This document shows, piece by piece, positions 11,095-22,893 of a stretch of 64,000 nucleotides of DNA; the first letter of the stretch is position 1, and every line of letters begins with the position of its first letter. The translations under genes were made by a program, and so were the position numbers. Source of the DNA: Tetracentron sinense (taxonomy: Eukaryota > Streptophyta > Magnoliopsida > Trochodendrales > Trochodendraceae); the NCBI GenBank assembly GCA_015143295.1, contig CM026559.1, positions 15,452,826 through 15,516,825 of the forward strand, written 5' to 3'. The notes under the pieces were generated by a model. That model did no database searches and was not told the origin of the DNA. It saw only the letters and a program-made list of their open reading frames with translations.

Positions 11095-11194
11095 NNNNNN
11101 NNNNNNNNNNNNNNNNNNNNNNNNNNNNNNNNNNNNNNNNNNNNNNNNNNNNNNNNNNNNNNNNNNNNNNNNNNNNNNNNNNNNNNNNNNNNNN
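11095..11194. other. Assembly gap (100 N)
   Basis: A run of 100 N, the usual placeholder for a gap of unknown size. The right end of LTR-F, the left part of copia G and anything between are missing, so adjacency across it is not established. Confidence 1.
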
Positions 11195-12412
11195 ATGTCT
11201 TTCCCCCACTCGCCACCGCTGGTCTTTTCCACCTGCAATCCGCTGTTACCCCACCCATGCTCCTGCTCTATCTCTTTGGAGGAGATTGAGAGTTATATTG
11301 ATCACTTTGTTGTCCCTTCTGCTAACCATTAGCCTTTTCTCTTGTTTAGTCCCTTTGAGCATTCCCAATATCCAAGAAACCATCTTGTTCTTGGAGGAGT
11401 TGAGACGTTCCAACATACAGACAAGGGGGGGGGGGGGCACAGAATTTAAGTAACTCCACATAGTTCTCCCGTACCCACACAGTTTTGGTGGACTCAAACT
11501 GATTTTGGTGGTCTTGGGTAGGGTAAGTCTTAGGACCCAAATCATGTTGGTCCTTTAATGGATAGTCTGGAGGGTAGGATCCTGTTTGGGCCAAATTTTC
11601 TTAGTTGTTTTCTTTCATTAAAAGTAAAAAATGCATTAGAAGGTGGGTTTAAGATATTGCGTTGGTTTTGATAAAGAAATTTTGTACTCCTTTTGTTTTG
11701 CAAAAGGGGGTTTGTACCAAAAATCGGCTTGCTAAAGAAACCCATCTTTGTTGGCCCCAAAACGTCTTCAAGATTTTTTTTCCCGAGATAAAGGTGAGCA
11801 ATTTTCGTCAGTCAATGACGGTAGCTTTTAGATCTTCACAGCACAGACTCGTCTGGGGGGGGGAATTTAAAATCTTTGAACTTTTTCGTTAACAATATTG
11901 TTTTCTTTTTCAAGAATGAGTTTTTCATTATGTAAATCATTTATTCTCTTTTAGTAAAGAGTCATTGACGTTTGAAAGGAGAAAATATTGTCTCTTCTAA
12001 GTTGTTTGTTCTGCGAACTAGTTGTTAGAAGAATTCAATGTAGAGATCATCAAAAAGCGTCTTTAATTTTCTCATACAGCTAAAGATCATTAGGTGAAGA
12101 AATTTACCATCTCATCTCAAGAGCCATGGGGCAAAGGTTGGCGATCTCTTCCTCACTTGGAATTATCATCCGACCAACTTCCTTCAGATTCATCCCAAGT
12201 GCCTTCATTACTTTTTCTGAATCTTTGGCCCTTTCTTGGTTGGGATAACTCGGGTATTGGGAGTGTCCATGGCTTTTTACAGTTCATAGCAATGACTGCT
12301 CTTTCTTGCTTGTTCATCCTTTGAACATTTTCTTGGGAATTTCTTCTTGTTAGGGCCTCTTTTGAAGTCTTCTGGCTCAAGAAAGCTCTGAACTTCCTTG
12401 CCTTAGATAGAC
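11195..12412 (-). pseudogene. Copia G: distal gag / early pol piece
   Basis: On the minus strand this reads as decayed Ty1/copia sequence. Near 12100-12400 there is the acidic gag tail seen in plant copia elements (TWDESEGSWSDDN). Further along are linker phrases of the IWVPK type (for example KTYPTQDHQNQFEST KTVWV). It is the continuation of the gag at 22164-22893, separated by the insertion of element H. There are several breaks. A G run near 11426 and many small length differences make the base calls here doubtful. Confidence 0.6.
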
Positions 12413-13820
12413 TGTCGGTGGGACTATATGCCCTCGAAAGCCAATAAGAGACTTTTCTATGTTGATTAGACAAACACTATTCCACAACCAACGATAAAGG
12501 GGAATATATTAATTACTGTCTCCTATGATGAGACATAAAGGCCATAGGTAACCTGTAGGAAACATGCAAAGGTTGCGAGGAGATATGATTCGGTTCCTTG
12601 TAACCTAATTGTCGAAAGCCTCAGAGTTATGTTGGGCGCCGTACTTTCATCATGGCTTGCACATGTGTAGTTCTATGAGATAGGTGATGGAATCTCATTC
12701 ACAGAGAGGTAGCTGACTCTTGACTAACAATGTGAGTCTATTGCCAGTACATAAGCTACTGCACGGGGGCACTGTGGATACCTATGGAATACCACTGTCA
12801 GATGTATTAGGGTGATCCATTTGAAAAATGTCCTTAGACTGGAGTTAAATTTCTCAGGGACATTTGTTTCTATGGCTTTGGATATTGCCAATCGGCATGT
12901 CCAATACACAGGACTAACTCCGGGTACGTTGGGTATGCTACACAGCTTAGTTTGGAGAAGTGTGGAAAGACTCAAAAGGAATCCACATCTTTAAGTGGAC
13001 TGAACGAATCAAGGTGATACTTATTGAATGAATGTTAAATCCCAGTACTGGTGCTTTTCGGTAAGATGGTCTTTATCGAAGTTGATATTTTAATTATGGA
13101 AAAAGTATATATATAAAGTTATATGTCAGTTCTTTTCTAATGTTTCTTCAAAAGTGTTTTGGAGGTTCAGTTCAATGAAAAGTAATATGAGAAGAGTTCT
13201 AGTATACGTTGGGACTAAGATAGTGGATTGGTCCAATCCGGAGCTTACATTGTGATTCGGAAGGGAAGATTTATTTGTAACAGATTAGCCTGTGTATATG
13301 ACGCGTACCCTTACCAGCATCCTGAAGTAATTGTTGGAGGTTAACACATGTGTAATGGCCACAGCTAATGGTGATCGGCCTGGTAAAAGTCCAGGGACCT
13401 TAGATAACATTCATGATCCTATGGAGTTTAGGAAAAGCGTTCTTAGTACACAACTGATTCAACCAAACAACGGTCGACCTCTCCCCAGGACTTGGTCCCA
13501 CAACGGAAATGGAGATCACTTACGACCCCACACAGGACCTCTTAAAGTATTTAATTTAATTTATAATTAAATTAATAATTTCTCCTAAGTAATCACTATA
13601 TGGTATAGTGAAGCTCTAAAAGGTGGAATCACATTAGATGTGAAAACCCAATGGGTAGGACCCATTGGGAATTATTATAAAAGAATAATTCAAGTGACCA
13701 AGAGGGTTTTGGAAACCCTTTGGGCGTGTGGAGTGGGACCCACCTAGGGTGGGACGCCCACTTCATGGGGGAAGTTTTATTTTAATTAGTTTCTAATTAA
13801 TTAACACCTTATTGGATAAG

Positions 13821-13852
<32 letters not shown>

Positions 13853-14595
13853 CTAATTAAAGATTCCCTAATTGTTAGGGATTCCATTAGTTAGTTACTA
13901 ATTCAAGATTCCTTATTGGATAAGGATAAGATTAGTTACTAATGGATAAGGTTAGTTTCTTTTAAGATTAATCCTAATTGGATTAGGAGAATAATCAATA
14001 AAGGAAACTATTGAGGAATCCTAATTGGATTAGGATAAGGTTAATGAATTATAATTGGATTACAATTCAAGCAACCAAGAGAGAACTTATATAAAGGATG
14101 GATGCCCAGCCCTTTAAGATACATAATTCTCAGAATTTTTTCTTCTCTCCCTCTCCTAAAAAAACCTCCACACCCTCCCCTCTCTCTCCTTGAGGTGTAT
14201 GGTCACACCCATCTCTCTCTTCTTTTTGTCTTCTTGATTGGATTCTTGAGGAAAAGCAAGAATTCATCTTGTTCATCAAGAAAGGTTCTTGATCAATAAA
14301 GATTGGATCTTTATTCAAGATTCCTAGAGCTGGAAATTGGAAGGGCCATTAGCTTCCATTAGAGAAAGCTTTAAAGGAAAAAGAAGGTTCGTGTGAATCG
14401 ACAGGAGACTTGACACTTGTGAAGTTTTGCGAGTACTATTCTAACGTGGATTTGACTAACAATTTCAAAGTCGCAAAGGTAAATGTTATTCTGACCTTCA
14501 TTGAATAAAATCATTTAGAATCTTAGTCAGATCTTGGGATTCGATGTATGCCCCCAAGAACTGTGTTTCTAAAATTAAAAAGTGGCATACTTTCA
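12413..14595 (+). repeat. 5' LTR of element H
   Basis: It runs from TGTCGG...TATATGCCCTCG to GGCATACTTTCA, directly before the primer site. The last ~1.05 kb is nearly identical to the 3' LTR. The first ~1.1 kb differs by many 1-3-base insertions and losses, as unpolished read sequence would. It contains GTTA repeated eight times (13821-13852) against three in the partner. Upstream of the TATA box lie small palindromes: CCTTATTGGATAAGG (13807, 13911) and TCCTAATTGGATTAGGA (13972, 14019). Confidence 0.92.
14088..14095 (+). promoter_or_regulatory. TATA box of element H (5' LTR)
   Basis: TATATAAA within GAACTTATATAAAGGATGG. The same box is at 21653-21660 in the 3' LTR. The palindromes lie 53-281 bp upstream. 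Confidence 0.8.
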
Positions 14596-14596
14596 T

Positions 14597-14613
14597 TGGT
14601 ATCAGAGCCAGGG
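14597..14613 (+). other. Primer binding site of element H
   Basis: TGGTATCAGAGCCAGGG starts one base after the 5' LTR. It is complementary to the 3' end of plant initiator methionine tRNA, which primes minus-strand synthesis in most plant LTR elements. Confidence 0.9.
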
Positions 14614-17600
14614 CTATGCTTCTCTTTGATTTTTGAGTTAATCAAGATTTATATCAAGATTGCCTCCCCTATGAATTTTGGTAGCCCTAATGAATCAATC
14701 TTCTAGATTCTTGATTATGGATAATCATTATTAGGCTTAAGGGATCCCCCTCTAGTTATTGAGGGAGTAATCAATCCCTTATAAATTAGTGTGATACTAT
14801 TTTGGTTTTAGATTTTTCAAAACATCTTTTCATAAGGGATAGGTATTTAGAGATATCTAAATCTTGATTATAGCCTTCAAGGATTTGGAAATCCTTTTAG
14901 AATATTAAATTAAATTGTTTAATTTATTTTAGAGAGCCCAGGAAAGTTTTTCCCTTTGATATATACCACTTAGATACCCATTGATATTTTGGCTAGCAAA
15001 ATAGATGGGATTTTATTTATTAAATGTAATTAATAAATCCCATGGTGTTAGACACCCTTGCTTAAGTTTCCTTGGAGATTAAAGCTTATTTCGATTAAAA
15101 TTGATTCATGGATTTTCGGATTTGTATTTGATTAGAAAAATCGATACAGTTTCAGTATTTCGGCCATAACTTTATGACCGTAAGTCTGATTTAGGTCCGT
15201 CAGTACATCGTTTCAAAGCCGTCGAAAAGATCTATAACTTTCATGAAGAAAGTTTTTCCAGAATCAATCGTTTTGAGGGTCAAAACTTAAGTCGAAAATC
15301 TAAAGCGGGAAAAGGAGTTTTATAAATTAATTTTCCAAGAGGCTTTCAAATTTTTCCTAAATTTCATTATTTAATTTGAGAGCATGGGATGCTATTAAAT
15401 CGTTTAATGGGCTATCAATTAATTAAATAGTTTAATTATTTGATTCGAGAGCACGGGCTGAGATTTAATTAAATTGTTTAATTATCTTCTTCGAGTCCAC
15501 AGGCTATCATTTAATTAAATGTTAATTATGATATCTTTTATGGTTTCCTAAAAAGTTTATGGGAATAATACCATAATTATTGTAGTTGATTTAGATCAAT
15601 TACATGTGCTCAGAATGACTGCCTGCATAGTATTTATAAGTATTTATTTGATAAATAGTTAATCAAGTAATTACATAAATGCCATTGGTTGAGATACAGG
15701 GTTTTATCTCAAGTAAATTTTAATTGATAGAGATCAATTATTTTTATGGACATTTAATACTAGTGTTTAGGGTATTATTTTATTTAATTGTTAAATCAAA
15801 TAATCCCTAAGCAGTTGGCCATTATGGAAAATTTTGAATTCACCTATTATTGATTTTGAATCAATATAAAGTGATATTAAAAATTAGCAATTTGCTGATT
15901 TTTATTTTGGTCTTTTAATAGTTATTAGATCAAAATAATATAGAAGGGATTAGATCCATAGCCTAGCCGAATTTAATATGGTGTTTACTATTTGTTTATC
16001 AATTGAGGAATGTGAGGATGAATTTTAAGGTTAGATTAAATTTTAGAGAAATTGTTTCTCTTAATGATTTTCCAAGCATTAAAGGAAAATTGTTTTCTTT
16101 TAATGATGATCTAAAAACCCTAAGAATTCATTCTTGTCATGCTTGCTTTCTTTGCTCTAGGGTTTTTCTATTAAATGTTAATAGAGACCTTAACCATATG
16201 GGAAAGAGTTTCCCTAAGGTTAACAAAACCCTTGTTGAGGTTATGGACTTTCTAAGTAATTTGTCATGCCATGTTATTATTCATAGTTGATTAATTGTTA
16301 ATAAATATTCTTGTTGAATGGTGGATGGGTTCCATGATCATGCATTCTTCTTCTCTCTCTTTTCTCTTCTCTTTCTTCTTATGAGTTGTACTCCCCTTGA
16401 GCACCCAATTTTGGGTGATTTCTCAAGGTTTCTTATTTTGAATATGATGTAATCTTAGTATTAGGAGTTGCTGATTTTTCTATGGAGAAATCAAATTGAA
16501 GATCGAAGATGATGGTAATTGCATGGAGAATAAATCTTAGAAGGTGTTCTACAAGAGTAGTTGTAGGATTTCTAAGATAGCATGATCATGTTGACCCATT
16601 GTGCGGCTATATTATGTATTTCATGTGATGATTTATTATAACTTTTAGTTGCTTAGAAAAGTCCATAACCCTTGTGATAATGTGATTATCGTTTTTATGC
16701 AAATTTTGGATAATTGGATCAAACCCTACAATATGTGTTTTGTTGAAACATAAAAGGTTTGTGTTTAAATAAAACACATTATTATAGCCCTTTTGGACAT
16801 GATTCATGTAGTCCATGTTAAAATTTTTACGTGGAATATGTTACTTGCATGATTATGAGATAATTATGTCTTAATTGGCATAGATGTGAGCTAACAATAT
16901 TCACGATTATGGGAAGTGCTTGAGTGACACTTATAGACCCTAGTAGAGGTCTTAGAGAGTTGTTTAAAGACTTCCATAATTTCTTTTAGACTTAAGGTTG
17001 TTGAACCCTAATGTGCTAAGAATAATTCGTAGAGAATTAAAGGGTAATATAGTCCATTTTGACTTATGAGCTTTAGTGATGCACATGGACACTTTATAAT
17101 TGTTATTTTGGGCCCATGATGCTTGGTATGACCAATGGTCCATCATATGGATGTATGAACCATTTAAAGCCCACTGATGTTAAAAATGACCTTTGTACCC
17201 TTGGATTAGATCCATTAAGATTTATGGGGCTAGTGGGAGTTCATTGGAATTAGTTTGATCTAATTAAATGAAATTTGATTTATTATCATGTGATGATATT
17301 TGTATATTGTTTTATACATGTGATACAATGATAAATATTGTGAATGCTTTTGATATATGCATTAGATGTATAATTTATTCATGATATTCTGTTTTCCCTC
17401 AAGAAAAATATTAAGTGAATTAAATGGGCTAATCTATTCTACAGGATAATGTTGCCCTATGACCTTCCATTATCAATAAGACTAGGAATTAATTAGCCTG
17501 ATTCTTGTCTCTTTGACAGGAATCGGACATAATTCAGTCTAAATTAAACTCCTAGTGTTTTATTTCTATAGTAGATAGGAATGTGTATGGCCTGATAGGG

Positions 17601-19992
17601 AGTGTCAACTAGCATGGGGGCATATTCCTACTTGATCATATGACAACCGAGAATAATGGGTTTCACTTAATCAAGGAACATGACCGCTGACACAGTGACA
17701 GTCATGTTGTCCTTGGAGGTCACAAGAAAATTGGGAATCACTGATTAACATAAAGAGTTATGCATGAGATGTTCAGTGATGGATAGTTACTATCCACCTT
17801 GTAGTGCATGTGTGGTACTATCCTAGCATGGAAGATTGCATGTGTATTATAAGGCACCCAATGCTCATCAGAAATATGAAGTAGCATATTTCCTAATTTT
17901 ATAGATTGAGGGGTCTATGAAATTTGACTGAATGATGAGCAATATCATCAAAGATCGAAAGCCCTGATCTAATGATATTATAATGTGTGAAATATTATGA
18001 TGTATGTTTTATTTTCAAGTCATTCTATAACCACCTTACTAAGACTTTAATGAGAATCTCTTGACCAATTCAAAGTGTTTGGAATGGAAAAAGAATCTCA
18101 AGTTTGTGCTTACTATCTAAAGAATTGCCCAAGTTCTCACTACTGATGTTAAATCTCATATGAGATGTTTACAGAATACAATAGGGCTGTTAGGCAGCTT
18201 ACTATATAAAAGGACAAGTGGACACTAAGTTGATTAGGGAAACCCAGTCACAAAGAATATGATAGAGATCATTGGATTCATAATTCCTAATTCTTGGTGC
18301 TGAGATAAATTGAGATAAATTTATGGGATTAGAGGATATGATCTTCGACAAACTCCCGCAGTCCTTTAATATGGTTATGTTGAACAAGTAGGAAATCAGA
18401 TTGTCTGAAATCCCACGTGTTGCATATGGCTAAGAACCTTTGAAGAGTTCAATGCTACTTGCAAAGATGTTCAAAAGAATTGGATTTTCTAAATCCCGAG
18501 CATTTATACAAAGGAAAGAAATCCAAGATTTTCCATTGGAAAGGTATTCTAGTAGTATGGACAAAGGCTCTTCTGAGAAGAAAGGAAAGTATAAGGATTG
18601 TGCTTTATAGTGAAGCAATTGGTCATTAGATACAAGACAAACCTTTGGAAGGATTGTCCAGTTTGTATACTCATCAAGTCCAACTTAATTGTTGGAACCT
18701 CCAGCTCCTAATGTTTGGTATGATCTTGCATAAGTGCAATAGTTGCATGTTTGTTAAGGAGAAGGAGATATCTGAGTGGATAAAACTTCTACTTGGGAAT
18801 GGGACAAAAGTTTGATGATCGTAACCATATGAATCTTCCATTAAGAGGTAGCTAACTTTATTTCACATTCTTTGAAAAGTTCAAGGAATTTCGCATTGAA
18901 ATAAATAAATAGCTAGGTAAGTCTTCCATGATTGAGAAGAGTACCTCTTAATAGAAATTTCATAATTTACTCTCATTACATCTGTCTCTGATAATTCTCA
19001 TAACAAACCATAGCATGATGGTGTTGTTAAATCGAATTATATTGGATATGATTTGATAGAAGATGAACTTGGGATTCGCATTAGAGATGCTTAATCTCTA
19101 TTCCTGGATAAAAAAAGATATTTGTAAACAGGAATACAAGTTTCCTAGTAGAGAAACTGAATCTAGAATTGTTCTAGAAGCGGAAGCCCAATAGACCAAT
19201 AACTATGAGAATTGATAAAGATCAACTCTCTACTCTCACTATACCTAAATAGTATACTAGAACCCACAGGTCCCAGAATCTGTAGATGGACTAACTTTTA
19301 TTCTGATGAAGTAATCAAAATGTTTGATTATCATCTAAGAATAAAAGTATCATTTGTGTGCAAATTGGTTAGTGGGAGCATAATTACTTTCCTGGCTCTA
19401 TGCAGAGATAATGTTCTTTTCATTGTGAATGAAATACCAATATTATTCTTCTCTTAGATTTGATCTAGCAATTATGCAATGAAGGACAAAAACTTTGACA
19501 TCATGTTTTCTTAGTCCTAAATGGTTTAGAGACAAAAGGAAAATGATATTGTTATTCTCCTAATAACAATGATGTTTTTGTGCAAGTAAGATTCCAAGAA
19601 AAGAGTTTCTACCATTATGGGATGGAATCTGTTTCTCTTAGATATATGATATCATGAGAAAATATACTTGTACTAGACCGGATATTTATCACATGTTGAT
19701 ATGATAAGATATTGATCAGATTAGTCCGGAGCATTGCACAATGATAAAGCACAAGCATGTTAACTTCTGAAAATGACTGTTCGACAGTATCATTTTTGTT
19801 TAGTCTTTTAAAACTATGGTTATTGATAATATTTTTGCAAGAGTTGCAAGTATTATTGCATCACTACAATAGTTGTGGTAAAGCAGACATGACAGACCCA
19901 TACATATTAAGTTATCTCTCAATTGGTGTTTGAGAAACATCACTGAGAAGATGGGCATTACATCTAATTGGCTTAGAGTGCAAGTGGGAGAT
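14614..19992 (+). other. Interior of element H, no recognisable genes
   Basis: AT-rich and without long frames. The longest (16003-16290, 95 codons) matches no family I know and is probably chance. A three-unit repeat of about 63 bp lies at 15368-15535. The stretch near 19675-19750 (coding TRPDIYH) faintly recalls the copia TRPDI motif. The interior ends in the polypurine tract AAGTGGGAGAT (19982-19992). Confidence 0.7.
15368..15535 (+). repeat. ~63-bp degenerate triplicate in H
   Basis: Three units pair a GAGAGCA(T/C)GGG-like phrase with TTTAATTAAAT and GTTTAATTA wording. Divergence between units is marked. No role is evident. Confidence 0.55.
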
Positions 19993-22163
19993 TGTTGGAC
20001 ATATATGCCCTCGAAAGCCAATAAGAGACTTTTCTATGTTGATTAGACAAACATCATATTCACACAACCAACTGTAAAGAGTATTTATATTAATTACTGT
20101 CTCATATGATGATGACATAAAGTTCCATAGGTAACATTGTAGGAAAATCATGCAAAGGTTGCGAGGAGATATGATTTTCCGGTTCCTTGTAAACCTAATA
20201 TTGTTCGAAGCCTCTAGAGTACTGGTTGGGCGCCGTACTTCATCATGGCTTGCACATGTGTAGTTCTATGAGATAGTGTGATGAATCTCATTCACAGAGA
20301 GTAGTGACTCTTGACTAACATGTGAGTATATGTAGCAAGTACATAATACTGAACGGGGTCACTAGTGGATACCCTATGGAATACACTGTCAGATTGTATT
20401 AGGGTTATCCATTTGACAAATTATCCTTAGACCTGAGAGGTTAACATTTTCTCAGACATTTGTCTATATGGCTTTGATGTGCCAATCGGTAATGTCCAAT
20501 ACACAGGACTAACTCCGGGTACGTTGGGTCATGTACACTATGTTTGGAGAAGTGTGTAAACACTCAATAAGGAATCCACAACTCCTTAATTGGAGATAAT
20601 GATATCAAGGTGATACTTATTGAACTGAACTGTTAAATCCAGTACTGGTGCTTTTCGGTAAAATGGTCTTTATCGAAGTTGATATTTTTAATATGGAAAA
20701 GTATATATATAAATATATATGTCAGTTCTTTTCTAATGTTTCTTCAAAAGTGTTTTGGAGGTTCAGTTCAATGAAAAGTAATCATGAGAAAGAGTTCTAT
20801 TCATAAGTTAGGGACTAAGACAGTGGAATTGTTCCAATCCCGGAAGCTTACATGTGATATCGGAATGTGGAAGGATTTATTTGTAAATATATTGTGAGAT
20901 GGTACTTACAAGCAATTCTCTAATTTTTGGAGGTTAATCACATTGTGTTAATGGACATTAATTGTGATTGGTGGAAGTCCAGGGACTTAGATAACATTCT
21001 ATGATCCTAATGGAGTTTTAGGAAAGCTGTTTCCTAGTAACAATGCTTCAACCAAAAAGGTGAAGTACTTGGTCCCACAACCGGAAATAGGAGATCCCTT
21101 TAGATCCCACACACAAGGACCTTCTTAAAGTATTTAATTTAATTTATAATTAAATTAATTAATTTCTCTAAGTAATCACTATATGGTATAGTGAAGCTCT
21201 AAAAGGTGGAATCACATTAGATGTGAAAAACCAAATGGGTAGGACCCATTGGGAATTATTATAAAAGAATAATTCAAGTGACCAAGAAGGGTTTTGGAAA
21301 CCCTTTGGGCGTGTGGAGTGGGACCCACCTAGGGTGGGACGCCCACTTTATGGAGGAAGTTTTATTTTAATTAGTTTCTAATTAATTAACACCTTATTGG
21401 ATAAGGTTAGTTAGTTACTAATTAAAGATTCCCTAATTGTTAGGGATTCCATTAGTTAGTTACTAATTCAAGATTCCTTATTGGATAAGGATAAGATTAG
21501 TTACTAATGGATAAGGTTAGTTTCTTTTAAGATTAATCCTAATTGGATTAGGAGAATAATCAATAAAGGAAACTATTGAGGAATCCTAATTGGATTAGGA
21601 TAAGGTTAATGAATTATAATTGGATTACAATTCAAGCAACCAAGAGAGAACTTATATAAAGGATTGGATGCCCAGCCCTTTAAGATACATAATTCTCCAG
21701 AATTTTTTCTTCTCTCCCTCTCCTAAAAAAACCTTAAACCCTCCCCTCTCTCTCCTTGAGGTGTATGGTCACACCCATCTCTCTCTTCTTTTTGTCTTCT
21801 TGATTGGATCTTGAGGAAAAACAAGAATTCATCTTGTTCATCAAAAAAGGTTTTTGATCAATAAAGATTGGATCTTTATTCAAGATTCCTAGAGCTGGAA
21901 ATTTGGAAGGGCCATTAGCTTCCATTAGAGAAAGCTTTAAAGGAAAAAGAAGGTTCGTGTGAATCGACAGGAGACTTGACACTTGTGAAGTTTTGCGAGT
22001 ACTATTCTAACGTGGATTTGACTTAACAATTTCAAAGTCGCAAAGGTGAATGTTATTCTAACCTTCATTGAATAAAATCATTTAGAATCTTAGTCAGATC
22101 TTGGGATTCGATGTATGCCCCCCAAGAACTGTGTTTCTAAAATTAAAAAGTGGCATACTTTCA
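19993..22163 (+). repeat. 3' LTR of element H
   Basis: It runs from TGTTGGACATATATGCCC, directly after the polypurine tract, to GGCATACTTTCA. It repeats the 5' LTR, including the palindromes and the TATA box at 21653-21660. Copia G gag resumes immediately after it. Confidence 0.92.
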
Positions 22164-22893
22164 ATGTCATCATCTTCATCACTCGTTATGACCTCATGTG
22201 TCATTAGAGATCCAAGAAGTTCATCCATTGGAAGCTTGGTCAAATCCTTAGCTTCTTAGATTGCAGTGACTTTGGGACCCAACTTTTTGGGAGTGAGCGA
22301 AGAACTTTCCTAACATTTTCTATATTAGAATACATTTTACCAAGAGATTTTAGTCCATTCAAAATGTTAGTAAAGTGAGTAAATATATCACCTATTGATT
22401 CATTTTTTTCTATTTTGAAAAGTTCATATTTATGAACTAACATGCTTATTTTTTCTTCTTTAACTTGATTAGTGCTTTCATATGTGACTTGAAGTTTGTC
22501 CCATATTTCTTTGGCAGAATCACATCTAGAGATTCTATTAAACTCTTGTGGACTTAGAGCACAATACAAATTGCTAATTACTTTAGCATTTGTTTGGATG
22601 AGTTTAATATCAGCCTCATTCCATTCATTTTCAGTTTTAGGAATTCTAATACCATCAACTACTTTATGAGGTAGGTGAAGTCCTTTGACAATAACTTTTC
22701 AGCAGTCATAGTCAAGAGCTTGGATATAAACCATCATCCTGGTTTTCCAATAGTTATAGTTTTCTCCATTGAATAAAGGAGGATGGGTGGTGGATTGGCC
22801 CTCTCCTAAGATAGTAGCAAATATATTTGCCATAAGGGATCTTTAACTCAAGATGGTTAAATCTCAAATAGTGCATAGAGCTCTGATATCAAT
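22164..22893 (-). pseudogene. Copia G: gag and primer site region
   Basis: The frame at 22240-22569 is a clear copia gag (UBN2-type) domain: EFNRISRCDSAKEIWDKLQV, VKEEKISMLVHKYELFKIE, ESIGDIFTHFTNILNGLKSL and VRKVLRSLPKSW. Gag forms the particle that packages the RNA. The start of gag is near 22835, and the primer site (GATATCAGAGCTC on the minus strand) is at about 22880-22893. The downstream part of this gag lies at 11195-12412 beyond element H. The element is broken in several places. Confidence 0.85.

Larger units (their letters stand above)
12413..22163 (+). mobile_element. H: non-autonomous LTR element (LARD-like)
   Basis: Two direct LTRs of about 2.18 kb (12413-14595 and 19993-22163) bracket a 5.4-kb interior. 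A primer site (TGGTATCAGAGCC) follows the first LTR and a polypurine tract (AAGTGGGAGAT) precedes the second. The interior has no recognisable gag or pol gene, only faint traces of copia reverse transcriptase-RNase H near 19675-19750. This fits a large retrotransposon derivative mobilised by a copia relative (inference). It sits inside the gag of copia G. I found no clean target duplication. The well-resolved second halves of its LTRs differ by about 1 %, so the insertion is young. Confidence 0.85.

Noticed and set aside
11426-11438. G run as a possible G-quadruplex or regulatory site
   Set aside because: A single homopolymer in a stretch with many suspected base-calling errors; no four-tract pattern.
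10939-11453. Open frames crossing the N gap
   Set aside because: They are continuous only because N codons are not stops; gap length is arbitrary.
16003-16290. 95-codon frame in the interior of element H as a possible captured gene
   Set aside because: No recognisable motif, AT-rich composition like its surroundings, and no sign of conservation.
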